From: Cliona cf. orientalis
Taxonomy: Eukaryota > Porifera > Demospongiae > Clionaida > Clionaidae
Direction of reading: 5' to 3'
DNA length: 64,000 nt
Assembly: GCA_963930775.1 (NCBI GenBank)
Contig: OZ005689.1
Location: 33,713,235 to 33,777,234, forward strand
Under the pieces are notes generated by a model. It searched no databases, was not told where the DNA came from, and worked only from the letters and a program-made list of their open reading frames with translations. Positions 33,995-45,207 of this stretch are shown piece after piece. How positions within the stretch are numbered: the stretch's first letter is position 1; every line of letters begins with the position of its first letter. Both the position numbers and the translations under genes were made by a program.

Positions 33995-36957
33995 AACCAA
34001 GGTGGGCAGAAGCCACAAATATAGCTGGTGAGCAGTTTACTGTAGACTCCCTTATAATTGTGGCATCTGTAAAAAGATGATTCTTGATCAAGTACAACAG
34101 CATATATTTTTGTAGGCTCTACCAAGAAGACTGTTCACTGGTCAGATTCTGCTCATGACAATGATGACTATCTGGTTGACACACCCTTCCTCTATGGTAC
34201 CTATGCTAAGTACAAGCCTGTATCGTTGCTTCATTTCAAATTAATGCAGATTCAACAGAATCGTCTGATGTGTTGACTGACTTAAAAAGAAAATGTGACC
34301 CGCTATGGAAAAACCGACCACTCGCGATTTTTCATGAAACTCGCGTTTTGGGTATAGGTCGACGCAGAATTTACTGTAGAGTTCAACGGTCAAAGAGCCA
34401 GGCTCTAAAAAGCTTCCTAAGCCGAGTTATGGCCAAAAAATTGTACACGGGTCACCCGTGCCTAAGTTCACAATTTTTCAAGAAACGGAGCGTTTTGTAC
34501 GTATATAGCTCAACGTTCAATATTTCCGTATACGCTCCGTATTACACCACGCGGTTAGCGCCATAATGAATTTGCCGGGAAAGATGGCTACAGAGAGAGC
34601 GCCAGTACAGCAGTCCTGGTCTTAGGGAGAAGATATCGAGAGAAGCGATGGACTCTACACTTCGTAAGTTGTCTATGATTGTTCTTATAGCTAAGGCTGC
34701 ATGTAATAAACACCCCTGGGTGTGATTCTACATGAAGTACTTCTGGCAAAGTACGAAGGAGTCTGACACATGAGATAGCCATTCGTAGCTGTAAATTTAC
34801 TAGCTAGCTAGCTGTGTGCGCTGTTTGGTATGAGCTACGGTTGTGAAAAGCTCAGAATACCTTTGTTGTACAAAATGTAATTTTGAAGGCTCTGTACTGC
34901 GCTGTGCAGGTTATGAAAAGCTTTCATACCTTTGTTGTAGAAAATGAAGGCTCTGTACTGTGCTGTGAGTCTACCAACTGACTGGATGTGATGCTCTCAC
35001 TGTGAGGATGAGTCTGCTCATTATTTAAGATTTGGAAAGCTAAGGTACATGTATAGTAAACAGGGAGAGTTTGTGTGCATGTTGAAGAGTGTGCGTGTGC
35101 ATGTACATGTATGATGTACTTGTAGAAATTGGGGGGGAGGGAGAAGGAGAGATGGGTTTAAAGCCAGCGACAAACATGAAGAAGGAGAGTCGACTAGTCT
35201 TGCATGAGATCGTATACGGTGGGAAAGGTATGTATCCAAGCTGGCACATTTGAGCTGGGGGTTGTGTGGATGTCAACGACGATAGTGGCTGTTGACTCAA
35301 CAGTGATTCTGAGACTGATACATTGACAAGGTCTTCTCAGTAGCTGTTTATGAAGTTTGCTGCACAGGTACTAGTTCCTTCATCCTCATCCATAACCGTA
35401 CAAGTAACATGCATGTCGAATTTTCCGTGAACGTACGTGTATGTCCATGTAATTTACCTCGGTATTTACATGTACCTCCTCTCTCGCTTTCTCTCTAACT
35501 CTCTCTCTCTCCCTCTCTCTCTCTCTGTCTGTTCCCCCCTCTCCCCCGTTCATCTATCTATTTCTCTCTTCTCCCCCCCCCCCTCCCTCTTAGATTCTCT
35601 GAGTCTTCAGACAGCTCAAGGCACTGTTGTGCTCAAGGCTGTGGGCTCCCTCAGGCAGGACTGGGCTGCTGCTGTTGAGCTCTGCTGGTCTACATAGTTA
35701 GGCATTGATATTGATTTTAGTAAACAATTCAATTCAGTATTATGACAGTGTATTGTATGATTAGGGGGTGGGGTGGATGGGTGGGACTGTCTTCTTGATT
35801 GACTTCTGGTGCCGTCGATCGTGGAGACGAGGGTGAGCGGCTGCTCTGTGTAGGATCGAAAGCAAGACAAGGGCCTCGAGTCGGCCACTACTGACTTACT
35901 GTGCTATGCTAGCTCGCTAAGCGCAGGTATCGTCATGGTGATCGACCGCGACTTGTAGATTATAATAGATCGATAACACTGTAGGTCCGTTCACGTAGCT
36001 AGCTAAAGCTGAACGCCATTCTTTCTTTCGAGCGGTACACACACTGAACAAGCTCGGATCGCGCTGAAATTTTATAAATGGATGGGCAAATGACTATACT
36101 TTCAGAATATCCAAAGAAAAAACATTCGAAAAAATAACGGTGAGTCGAGTATCGAACCCCCTACTCTGCAAAATCATATTTTAGTGCGAGTGGTCTGTTT
36201 TTCCATAGCGGGTCACAAATAATGTAATTATAGTATTAATTTTGTCACATTGTTTGCATGTGTATTCCTATACTCCCTCTTCCCTCCCTTACGTTTACTT
36301 CAGACATTGTCCCCATGTTACTGTGCCATTAAATTTACTCTCAGCAGCAGATAGTCAGTGCAGAAAAAAGCCTCCTCACAGATCAACTGGAAGAATTAGC
36401 AGACAACCAGGTACAGTGAGTGGCAGTCCGTACAAAAAAGAGCCTCCTCGCAGATCAACCAGGAGAAGAGAACAACCCGGTACAGTGAACGGCAGTCCGT
36501 ACAAAAAAGAGCCTCCTTGCAGATCAACCAGGAGAAGAGAACAACCAGGTACAGTGAATGGCAGTCCATACAAAAAAGAGCATCCTCGCAGTTCAACCAG
36601 GAGAAGAGAACAACCAGGTACAGTGAACGGCAGTCAATACGGAAAAGAGCCTCCTTGCAGATCAACGAGAAGCCGACAGTCACAAGCAGGTACTACAATG
36701 TCATATTAATTTTTACATCATGCTTAACATGGAGATCCACTTTATACATGCATGCAGAAACTTCAAAGCTTTCACATGATGATGGTACTCAGTTGGTGAT
36801 TATGAAGCATAGAAAAAAAGAGGGTACATAAATCTTATAATCTTAATTAATATTAATATTATTGCGTGTATTATTATAGAAGCAGTGCAGTCACCTTGTG
36901 GTATGTTGTTGCAAGAAAATAAGTCACACCAGAAAGACTTGCCTTTAGGAAAACAAG
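33995..36957 (+). CDS. Multi-exon gene of phase-1 exons, basic repeat protein
   Basis: Exons 33995-34027, 34116-34196 (GSTKKTVHWSDSAHDNDD), 34250 to about 34293 (DSTESSDVLTDLKRK), 36351-36689, 36758-36823 (ETSKLSHDDGTQLVIMKHRK) and 36880-36957 (EAVQSPCGMLLQENKSHQ). Every junction I can read is GT-AG and phase 1, which is hard to get by chance. The long exon carries 66-bp tandem repeats. The non-autonomous element 34295-36216 is inserted immediately at the end of the third exon (TSD AAAT), so this allele may be disrupted. Start and end of the gene were not found; it may be the N-terminal part of the transposase gene resuming at 41281, but the hAT insertions between them make this unproven. Function unknown. 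Confidence 0.5.
34295..36216 (-). mobile_element. Non-autonomous GTGACC element, copy B, 1.9 kb
   Basis: Starts GTGACCCGCTATGGAAAAAC, ends with the inverse; TSD AAAT (34291-34294 and 36217-36220). Inverse orientation to copy A at 20246-22044. It contains the CT-rich tract at about 35475-35590 (the GA tract of copy A). Confidence 0.87.
36395..36690 (+). repeat. 66-bp coding minisatellite, about 4 units
   Basis: Unit encodes QPGTVNGSPYKKEPPCRSTR plus RRE with small changes. All units are multiples of 66 bp and stay in frame within the exon 36351-36689. Confidence 0.85.
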
Positions 36958-38005
36958 GTAGTTGTACTCAGCAGCGTTACTAGGTGGAGGGGCCATAAAT
37001 CTTATTACTATACTCCTGCGCGCAAAATTTTTGAGGCCACGCCCACTTTGGGGTAAAACCACGCCCACTGGGGGTAAACCACACCCATTTTGACCCTTTT
37101 TGAAAGCACCATCCCTGCGACTATTTTCTCATCAAACTGTCAATAGTTACAAAATAGACAAGGAATCAATGTAGTGCAAGACGATGACTGGATGAATCGG
37201 CAAACGGAGATACAAGTTCCCCAATGTTCCCTTCCAGATGCTTAGTAACTTCCTTTTCAACACACATTAGTGCTAATGAACTCAGCTGATCCTCGGACAT
37301 TGTATTCGCATCCATGTTTTGACTCTGCGGAGAGTAGAAAATGACCGTTCAGCACCAGCACTAGCAACGGGAACAACAAGGTACAATTTAAACAGAGTAT
37401 GGATTTGTGGGTACAAAGAAGCATAATTGTTAGCCCTAAAGATTTCACATATTCCCTGAATGTCTGTTTTTGGCAATATTTCATTCTTCATCTGGTGATA
37501 GAAAATACTTAGTTCAACTTCAAGCTTTGTTGGATCCAAGTCATTACCATAGAAGCTTGTGACCTTAGCTATACACTCAGCAGAAGGTTCAGATTTCACA
37601 GTGGAGTCTAACAATAGTGTTTCTATTGAAATGAGAGCTTCATGATCGTTGCTGGCAAATCGGTCCTTCAGTTCAGTCTGCAATAAATCAATCAGCTGAA
37701 AGTATATAGCAGTGTTCTCCCCAGGCATACTAAGGCATGTCGGGCCGACATGCCTTCAATTCTACTTGTAATAATAAATATCTACTGTATACACTGCTGG
37801 TCTTGCAGCTACTAATATTGTATTATTCTATTTAATGCTACCTTGAGTTGTCATGTGATGTTTATTATTCCAAATAGTGCACGCTACTGACCATGTGCTA
37901 GTTTATATGTACTAAGCTACCTGAATCAAAGGCTAAGCGAGTGTGTTAAATTATCTATGTAGCTACTGAGTCTACTATTGAATAGCTATAGATGTACTTG
38001 TAACA

Positions 38006-40187
38006 ATGTCTCAGTTAAAGCTATCTCAGTACGGTTTTAATGCTGTGAAAGTACCACAAGGAGACGCCGCTCAGCCTGAAGAGACTGATATTAATCCTAC
38101 GGATTCATCCGAATCTCCTTCTGATTCAGAAGAAATGGCTGATCAGGAATCAAGCTCATCTGTAAGCGGTGTGCCTCGGAGTATAAAATTAAAAAGGAAG
38201 ACTCTCATGAAATCCGAGGCTAATGTTGTTAAGCGACGAAATTCGTCATCATCTTCTGAATGCTCCAGCTCGCAGAAGCAGCGTACAAGCGGAATCGATC
38301 CTGAATCGATCCTGCATGGGCTACAGAATTCACATGGATGGAAATTTGTGGCAGTGATGGAATGATTTGTACTTTGTGTCGAAAGTTCTCACGCAGACCT
38401 CAGAAATGCATGCCTGGCAAAGCAGTATGGGTAGATTTTCCATGTAAAACAATCCGTAGGGCATCTCTCATATTGCACAGAGACAGTAAAAGTCATGCTG
38501 AAGCAATACAGATGGAAACATCGCTTCAAGCATCAAGAAAGGATGGTGGGATCGAAAGAGCACTTGATAATGTGGTTTCCGCCCAAAGAAAAGCATTCAT
38601 TGGTGCTTTAAAATGTATTTTCTAAATAAACAAGAAATTGCCCACACCACAAATTTCGTTCCTTTGCTCGATTTAGCCAAGTCCTTAGGGGTCAACTACT
38701 GTGTTGCAGGAAATGCTGCTTATCGCTAGGAAAGATTTATCCAAGAGATAGTATCGGCTCTTGGAGAGGTTATCAAGCGAAAAATCGTAGCCCAGATTCA
38801 AGAATCTGAATTTGTTGTCTTGATGATAGATGAAACAACAGATGTAGCCGTAATGAAACTAGTACTTTATGGACGATTCATCCATGATGGTGCTGTGCAG
38901 ACACGATTTCTGCAGATTCCTGATGGCACAGCTGTTACAATAGTAGATACTATGAAGAAATTTTGTGATGAATGGAATTTGGACATCAAACGAAAGCTAT
39001 GTGGTCTTGGAAGTGATGGTGCATCAGTTATGCTGGGTATGAGAGGTGGAGTTGCTACATTACTAAAGAAAGAAGTCCCGTTCATGATAGCCAATCACTG
39101 TATTGCTCATCGCCTGGCACTTGCTTGTGGCCAAGCTTCTGATGAAGTGCCGTACATTAAGAAGTTCAAGGCTATTCTTGATCAGTTGTACCGATTTTAC
39201 GACAACTCCCCTGTTCGCACTGCTGGTCTCCATAGTATTCAGGAAATTCTAAACGAGCCCAACCTCAAGCTCTGCCAGGCAAAGATGTACGTTGGCTGTC
39301 TCATGAAAAGGCCATCAACAATCTACGTCAATGCTTTCCATCTGTGATTGCAAGTCTTCAACGAGAGGCAACAGAAAGAACTTGTGTTGATGCGTATGGT
39401 GCAAAATTTGTATGCAAGCATGAATTCATTGCTACACTCTACACGCTCTCAGATGTTCTTCCACCTCTAGCACAGCTTTCAAGAGCATTTCAGACAAAAG
39501 ATATTGATTTTTCAATGGTGCAGCCACTGGTCGTAGCCACAAAAACTACTATCCGTGAGCTAATTGATTATCCAGGAGAGCATTTCCGGAGTCTGCCTGG
39601 CGTTTTTAGGAAACTCAATGCAGAATTTGATATTACCATCCCTACTAGACAACAAATGGAGCAGTACACTGAGAATGTGTACGACAAGTATTTAAGTACA
39701 CTACTGGAGCATCTGGTTTCCTGATGTAAAAATCATTGAAGCCTTTTCAATTTTTGATGTGACGGCTATACCAACTGATCCTGTGAAGCGACAAGAGTAT
39801 GGTAAAGAATATTTGGATGTCCTTAATGCTCAATATGGACCACACAACGTTGTAACTCCAGAATCTCTTAAGGCTGAGTACCCCTTGTTTGTCAATGCTG
39901 TAAGAGCAGATGAAAGATTATGCACCTCGACTACTAGGGAGATAATGTTACTGTTGATCAGCAACAGTGCTCTACAAGTGATGTTCCCAAATTTGGCAAG
40001 AGTGGCCGCGATTGGACTTCTACTACCAATGTCTACTGCAGATTGTGAGCGAGGATTTTCAACCCTCCAGCGAGTCAAAACAGACCTGCGCAATCTACTC
40101 AGCAATCGAATTTTAAACTGCTTACTACTGATATCTATTGAAGGCCCTTCACCCACAGATTTCCCATACGATGAAGCATGTGTGTGA
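38006..40187 (+). pseudogene. hAT transposase (ZNF862/ZMYM-type), inactive
   Basis: Starts ATG at 38006 with a Ser-rich N-terminus. A BED/TTF-like zinc finger follows (GMICTLCRKFSRRPQKC, then LHRDSKSHAEA), entered after a frameshift near 38340. The RNase H-like core has VLMIDETTDV (first D) and GLGSDGASVMLG (second D), NHCIAHRLALAC, RWLSHEKAINNLRQ, and the C-terminal dimerisation block STADCERGFSTLQRVKTDLR with the Glu. A stop near 38728 and frameshifts near 38340, 39300 and 39723 break it. Family assignment is firm from the D, D, E contexts and dimerisation block; the copy cannot make a full-length enzyme. Confidence 0.88.
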
Positions 40188-40189
40188 CA

Positions 40190-40740
40190 TATGGTCTGGG
40201 TGGAGAAATCGTAGGATATCTATTTCTTCATAGTTTGAAGCTTTATTTTTGTTATGCATATGATTTTATAATAATATTATAGTAGCAATGTGATAATAAA
40301 TCAATAGCAATATGAAATGAAAATATTTTGATATCCATTCTGTCCTGTGTTTGATGTGTCAAGTTTCTTTGTTCCTGCATAGTGTATCAATGTCATTTAT
40401 ATAATAATATTGGGCGACTACCGTCATGCAGCTATATAATTATTAAAAATTAGTCAAAACGCGCATGCATACTAACGATCCTGTGTCGGCTTGCCATGAA
40501 CTATCGAGGATCCCAAGCCGAGTGTTATATCGTATAAGTATGCCGTCATTCGATCTCACAATAACGCTAGATCGCGCGATGCGATCCTGTGTCCCAAGCT
40601 GTTATATTGTAAGTATGCTGTCATTCGATCGCTAGTGCTCGATCTCACAATAGCGCTAGATCGCGCGATGTGATAAAAAACGCCGATTTCGGCCCAGAAA
40701 GGGGGCGTGGCCTAAAAATTTGCGTACGCGCTTTGCGCGC
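40190..40740. other. 3' non-coding part of the hAT element
   Basis: AT-rich DNA followed by two near-repeats around 40525-40675 (CGATCTCACAATAGCGCTAG, then ATCGCGCGATG) and a GC-rich subterminal tract. Confidence 0.55.
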
Positions 40741-43156
40741 GCATACTTAACCGACAAGCCTTACCTTTTTCCTGGGGAGAGCACTGTATAGGACGATGCA
40801 CTGCTTCTGGACTATCAGGAAATTCACCGTCACTGGTACCCTCATCAATTCTCTTTGGAACTTTCCTTCTTCTAGGAACATGTGGTGGCTCCAAATCAAG
40901 TTCAGATGCTGCATGTTCAGTAGCACTCCAAAACTCATGAAATTTTGTATCAGTACGATATGACTTTAGGGTACTAATAATGCTTGAAGCAGTATTTCTA
41001 GCATTCGAATTCCACACCCAGATTGAATCTGGAGTTTGATAAGGTGTACTATATTCCAGTTTTGCAGTCCCTTCAATTGCTGCTTTCACAATCAGCCATT
41101 TTCCAGGAGGTATGTCAAATTAAATTTCCTAAAGATAATCATGCTACTTTTAATTAGTTATTATTTAATTAGGTTTCTAGCGGTCATCATCAGCGTCACG
41201 ATGGCAACTTAACATGGATGACTATTGTGATAGCCCTACCTTTAAATCCCATCTGTTGTTCTCCAAGACCCATCAGCTCTGCAAATAATGATGTATTATG
41301 ATGATGTGGAAGTCACTAATCCACTTGGGTCTAAGACAAAGACTCATAAAATTGGTAGGTCTATATATGCGTAGTATTCTTTGTGATAGTAATGGTCTCT
41401 CTTTTTGTCTACAGCTGCATTTTACTACTCTCTAGGTAACATTCCACCCCAGTACCGTTCAGCATTATGGAACATCCAGCTTCTTGCTATTGCGACGTCA
41501 CCCATTCTACAAAAGTATGGGCCTGACCGTATTTTAGAACCTATCATGAAGGACATTAAAATTTTGGAGCAGGTAACTTTCATACTGCTAATTTTATGTG
41601 TATTAGTGGAACCCCTCTAATTGGGCACCCTTTGTACCCTGTGCAAGTGGCTAGATTTGATCAATCTTCCCCCTCTTCGTAATAATTATATGGACGTCTA
41701 TTATAATAATATGACATTGTACATGGAATGTCCTTTTTCCAGACTGGTGTTGAAATCATAGTGGATGGTGCACAACATACTTTGAAGGGGACAGTTACGC
41801 TTGTTCCTGGTGACAATCTAGCTAGCCAATGTCTTGGTGGCTGCTGGCATCCGCTCTTCGTAAGTGCAGGCAGTGTATGGCTGTTAATGAAGATATGCAA
41901 ACAAAGGTGTGTATTGTATAAGTGTATGTGTCAAATAAAGTGTGAATGCACAAGCATGTGTTGGAAGAGGGATGTGGGGGAGGGGGGTGGGCGGCAAATA
42001 CAAATCCAAGGGGAGCACCCCCCATATTACATACAGGGAAGGCCAATTTCCAAGGGGTTGGAGCAATAGCAAGCCCCTCCCCCCAATTAAACCCTGTGTG
42101 TGAAAATATTTAATTGTTGATAAACAATGAAAATTTCCAATGTACAGATGATACATAGTTTTATATTATTCAACATTTCGTAATGTTACAGTTTTCTCAC
42201 AAAGAATTTGTTCCTCGTAATCACTCGACTCATACCCATCAGTGTTCAGCTCTCTCAGGGCCACTGTATGAACATAATTCAACTGCATTTGGTTTGACCA
42301 GAGATTCGATTCTTAACTCATCACAATACTTCCATGTCACAGAGGGTTTAGTTCCAGATGCCATGCATGATGTCCTTGAAGGAAGCCTACCGTTTGAGAT
42401 CAAAGAGTTACTGAAGCATCTGATTTCTGATCGAGTTATATCCATTCATTCACTAAATGAGACGATCAGACTTTTCCCCTACTTAGGCTCAGATGCTCTC
42501 AATAAGCCCTCCCCCATATCTAGCCAGACTCTATCATCTGCTGATCACCATCTCCGTCAGAATGGTATGTATTGAATGTTTGCAAAATGCTCATCATTAT
42601 GTGATTATCGTATGTAGCGTCTCAAACTTGGTGTCTTTCAAGACTGTTGCCACTCATGATTGGCACTGAAATTGACGAGGATGACCCATATTGGCAAAAT
42701 TTTCTCTTGCAACTTCAGATTAATGACTACATCTTTGCACCCACCGTCTCTAATGATATGGCAGTCCACTTGCATGACTTGATAGTTGACCACCACAAGA
42801 CATTCAAGGAGCTGTACATGTGCTCAATAATCCCAAAAATGCACTATATGGTACACTATCCTGAATGGATGAGCAAGTAAATACATGTTGTACAGTCACA
42901 TAATCATAATCATGCTTATGTATAATCGTGTGTATTATACAGGTATGGACCATTGGTGAGATTCTGGTGCATGCGGTTCGAGTCGAAGCATAATTATTTT
43001 AAGGATCTTGCCCATCGAGTAAAGAACTTCAAGAACGTTCCAAAAACAATGGCAGAACGGCATCAAGAGGCTCTTTGTTATCACCTGAGAAGTAACTCTC
43101 AGCTTGGGAAGAATACTCGTGTTGGTCCAGGTACAGAGGGGTAGGAGCAGGGGGGT

Positions 43157-43174
43157 GGGGGGGGGGGGGGGGGG
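43157..43174. repeat. Poly-G tract (18 G) in intron
   Basis: Within the long intron 43131-43950. Confidence 0.9.
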
Positions 43175-43825
43175 ATAGCCCCTCCACTTTTTTAGTCTGA
43201 ACTTTCTTATACTAATTAACTAATCTAGGAATTCATTGTGTATTTTATACCATGCATTGTTGAAGTAAAATTTCTTACTGCCTGAACGAGCCTCATTACA
43301 CACGACTAACTGATTCAAATTTAGTCCCCATAATGCCTCAGAAAGCATCTGGTAGTACCCAAAATCTCCAGACCCCCTAAGAGAGTGGCAAGCAGCAGGG
43401 GCCTTTGGCCCCAACCTATTCTTGCATGCGTTGGTTTGTATGCCCCCCCCCTCACTTTTTTTTATTGCTTCCTACCCATCTGAGGTATGAAGGGCTGTCA
43501 GAATTCTTTCATTGAGGGATATGTCTTGTACCGTTTTTGTGGAGCTCGCAGGTTGTAAACTAGCATATTTTTCTCCTGGAATGTATAATAATATTGTGTA
43601 TGTGTGTACGATAGAATCCCACCCCTCCCCCCCCCCCTTGTGCCCCTTACACTTTTGGCTCAAATTTCTGCATAGTTTGTTTTATTTTGCATATGCACCC
43701 CCGCTTACTTTGTTATTTTTCTCGAGCTTTACCTAGCAAGACAGTGCAGATATCGCACCCCATGCACTTGGCATTTGTTGATAGGTAATGGTCGTCAATC
43801 GAAAATGTCCCTCTCCAGCATAAGC

Positions 43826-43849
43826 GGGGGGGGGGGGGGGGGGGGGGGG
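43826..43849. repeat. Poly-G tract (24 G) in intron
   Basis: Longest G run in the window. Confidence 0.9.
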
Positions 43850-44399
43850 TGTAATCATGGGATTCTACGGTACAATGTCATGTGTTATGTAAATGCATAC
43901 ACTTCACATGACAGTCAGCATCTCTTCTGTTGGTCAGCTACCATAATATAAGGAAATTCTACTTGAGGAAGGAATGTCTGAGGGTGATAAAGTCACAAGG
44001 TTTGTAGCTTAATATTATTATTAAGCTATGATATTCAATCATTGTGACATACATCCATGATTAGGATTGCCTGGATTGAGATCAATGGCACAAAGTACAG
44101 CCCTCACAATGTTGTGGTATTGGAAGTGACTGAACTTCCTACATTTGGAGTCATAGATATAGTTTCATCGGGTGCAAGCTATTATTTAATATGTGAAGTG
44201 ATGTTTACCGTCTGTTTTAATCATCATTTTCATGTGTATGAAATACATAATGATGATGCACCCGAGTATGTTGTATGTCGCCAAAGTGAGCTAGCAGATC
44301 ATTATGTCCTATCTAAGTATACAGTTTCTGGCAAAGATTTTGTACCCTTGAAATACCACCTTATTGAATCATCATGAGTGTTGTTATATATATACAACG

Positions 44400-45200
44400 A
44401 AAAATATTTTTCAGACGATCATTTTTCTTATATAGTCCGTGTCATTACATGAGGGCATGGATATGCGTCTTGGATGAGCCCGGTTGCTATGAACGCGCGG
44501 CGCGGGCGGAGAGAAGTCCGCACTACAAGGCTCAGGATTGGTCAGAACTGTAGGGCCGTGTGCACAAAGAAGAGTGGCGTTAATGCCTCGAGCCATAGAG
44601 ACGCATTGTCGAACGATCGATCGGCACGAAAGCGCCGCGCGTTTCGAGAGGCCTGCTAAGCAGGCGCTGGCGCTAGCCACCGAGCCTCGAGCGAAGCGAG
44701 AGGCGAGGTCTGTTCTTTATCATACCTGTCAGTAGTCCGGTAGCAACGTTCGAGCAGAGCGAGAACATCGCTACTGCAGGAGGCTGCCAGAGCAGTTGCT
44801 TGCTATGAGGGGTGTGGCCTCTGCAACCGCTTCAATCTGCGCATGCGCACGGTACTATCTTGCTCAGGCAGGATACTGAACTACGTCTCTATGTTTTGTG
44901 AGCATGTACTGTTAATAGATGATCATGCATGCTAGCCACGTTATCCCATGATTGTGACATTAAACATACTTGTACAATAGTCATAATAATATTATTAATT
45001 TTATGTATTGTATATGGTGTTTGTTATTATATCATTAATAATTGTGTATAGCACACCTGCATGTTGGTGTGCAACCTCATTGGGTGTGCAAAACACACCT
45101 TACTTGTGTATGGTGCGACCATTGGTGTGTATGTCACACAGAATGACTTGCACACCTAAGGTGTGTCAGCATTTAGGTGTGCAGAACACACTCCTGTTTT
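44400..45200. other. GC-rich segment and GTGTGC palindromes, no gene
   Basis: 44460-44860 is clearly more GC-rich than its surroundings, with palindromic bits (CTCGAGCGAAGCGAG). 45050-45195 contains repeated GCACACCT / GGTGTGC inverted motifs, possibly a small foldback MITE. Overlapping Arg/Ala-rich ORFs on both strands look like composition artefacts. Confidence 0.4.
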
Positions 45201-45207
45201 TACAGTG

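Larger units (their letters stand above)
37710..40786 (+). mobile_element. hAT transposon, 3.1 kb, 5-bp TSD
   Basis: Ends CAGTGTTCTCCCCAGG and, inverted, CAGTGCTCTCCCCAGG (one mismatch). TATAG on both sides (37705-37709 and 40787-40791). It carries its own transposase at 38006-40187 and is nested in a minus-strand hAT-like gene. Most hAT elements make 8-bp duplications; a 5-bp TSD recurs in the other CAG elements here. Confidence 0.88.
37166..41110 (-). pseudogene. hAT/ZMYM1-like transposase gene split by a hAT insertion
   Basis: The minus-strand 5' piece (41110-40787) reads PPGKWLIVKAAIEG, then YQTPDSIWVWNSN, and stops at the TSD of the inner element in AVHRPI. The 3' piece (37709-37166) continues YFQLIDLLQTELKDRF and includes the hAT dimerisation block GAERSFSTLRRVKTWMR. 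Taking out the inner element and one 5-bp TATAG copy restores the frame exactly at this junction. A further frameshift near 37313 moves the end of the protein to another frame (EDQLSSLALMCVEKEV). The N-terminal exons upstream were not identified. The call rests on the dimerisation motif and the family's usual order of blocks. Confidence 0.72.
41281..44377 (+). pseudogene. TNP2/CACTA-like transposase gene, 5' incomplete
   Basis: Exons about 41281-41354 (DDVEVTNPLGSKTKTHK), 41415-41572 (AFYYSLGNIPPQYRSALWNI), 41743-41906, 42192-42564, 42618-42876, 42943-43130, a short one ending 43999 (EEGMSEGDKVTR) and 44065-44377. The key block VPDAMHDVLEGSLPFEIKEL (DxMH) is the style of the second Asp region in EnSpm/CACTA TNP2-type transposases. 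PKMHYMVHYPEWM and GPLVRFWCMRFESKHNYFK follow. Within 41743-41906 the frame shifts (LGG to SALRKCRQCMAVNEDMQTK), so this copy is probably dead. The gene is of a type common in fish and invertebrate genomes; the superfamily label is from memory of motifs and is only moderately sure. Confidence 0.68.

Noticed and set aside
36376..36683. Minus-strand repeat ORFs
   Set aside because: Antisense shadows of the plus-strand 66-bp coding repeats, which have phase-consistent splice sites.
44411..44735. Three overlapping Arg/Ala-rich ORFs in the GC-rich patch
   Set aside because: All frames stay open because of base composition; no motif or splice support.
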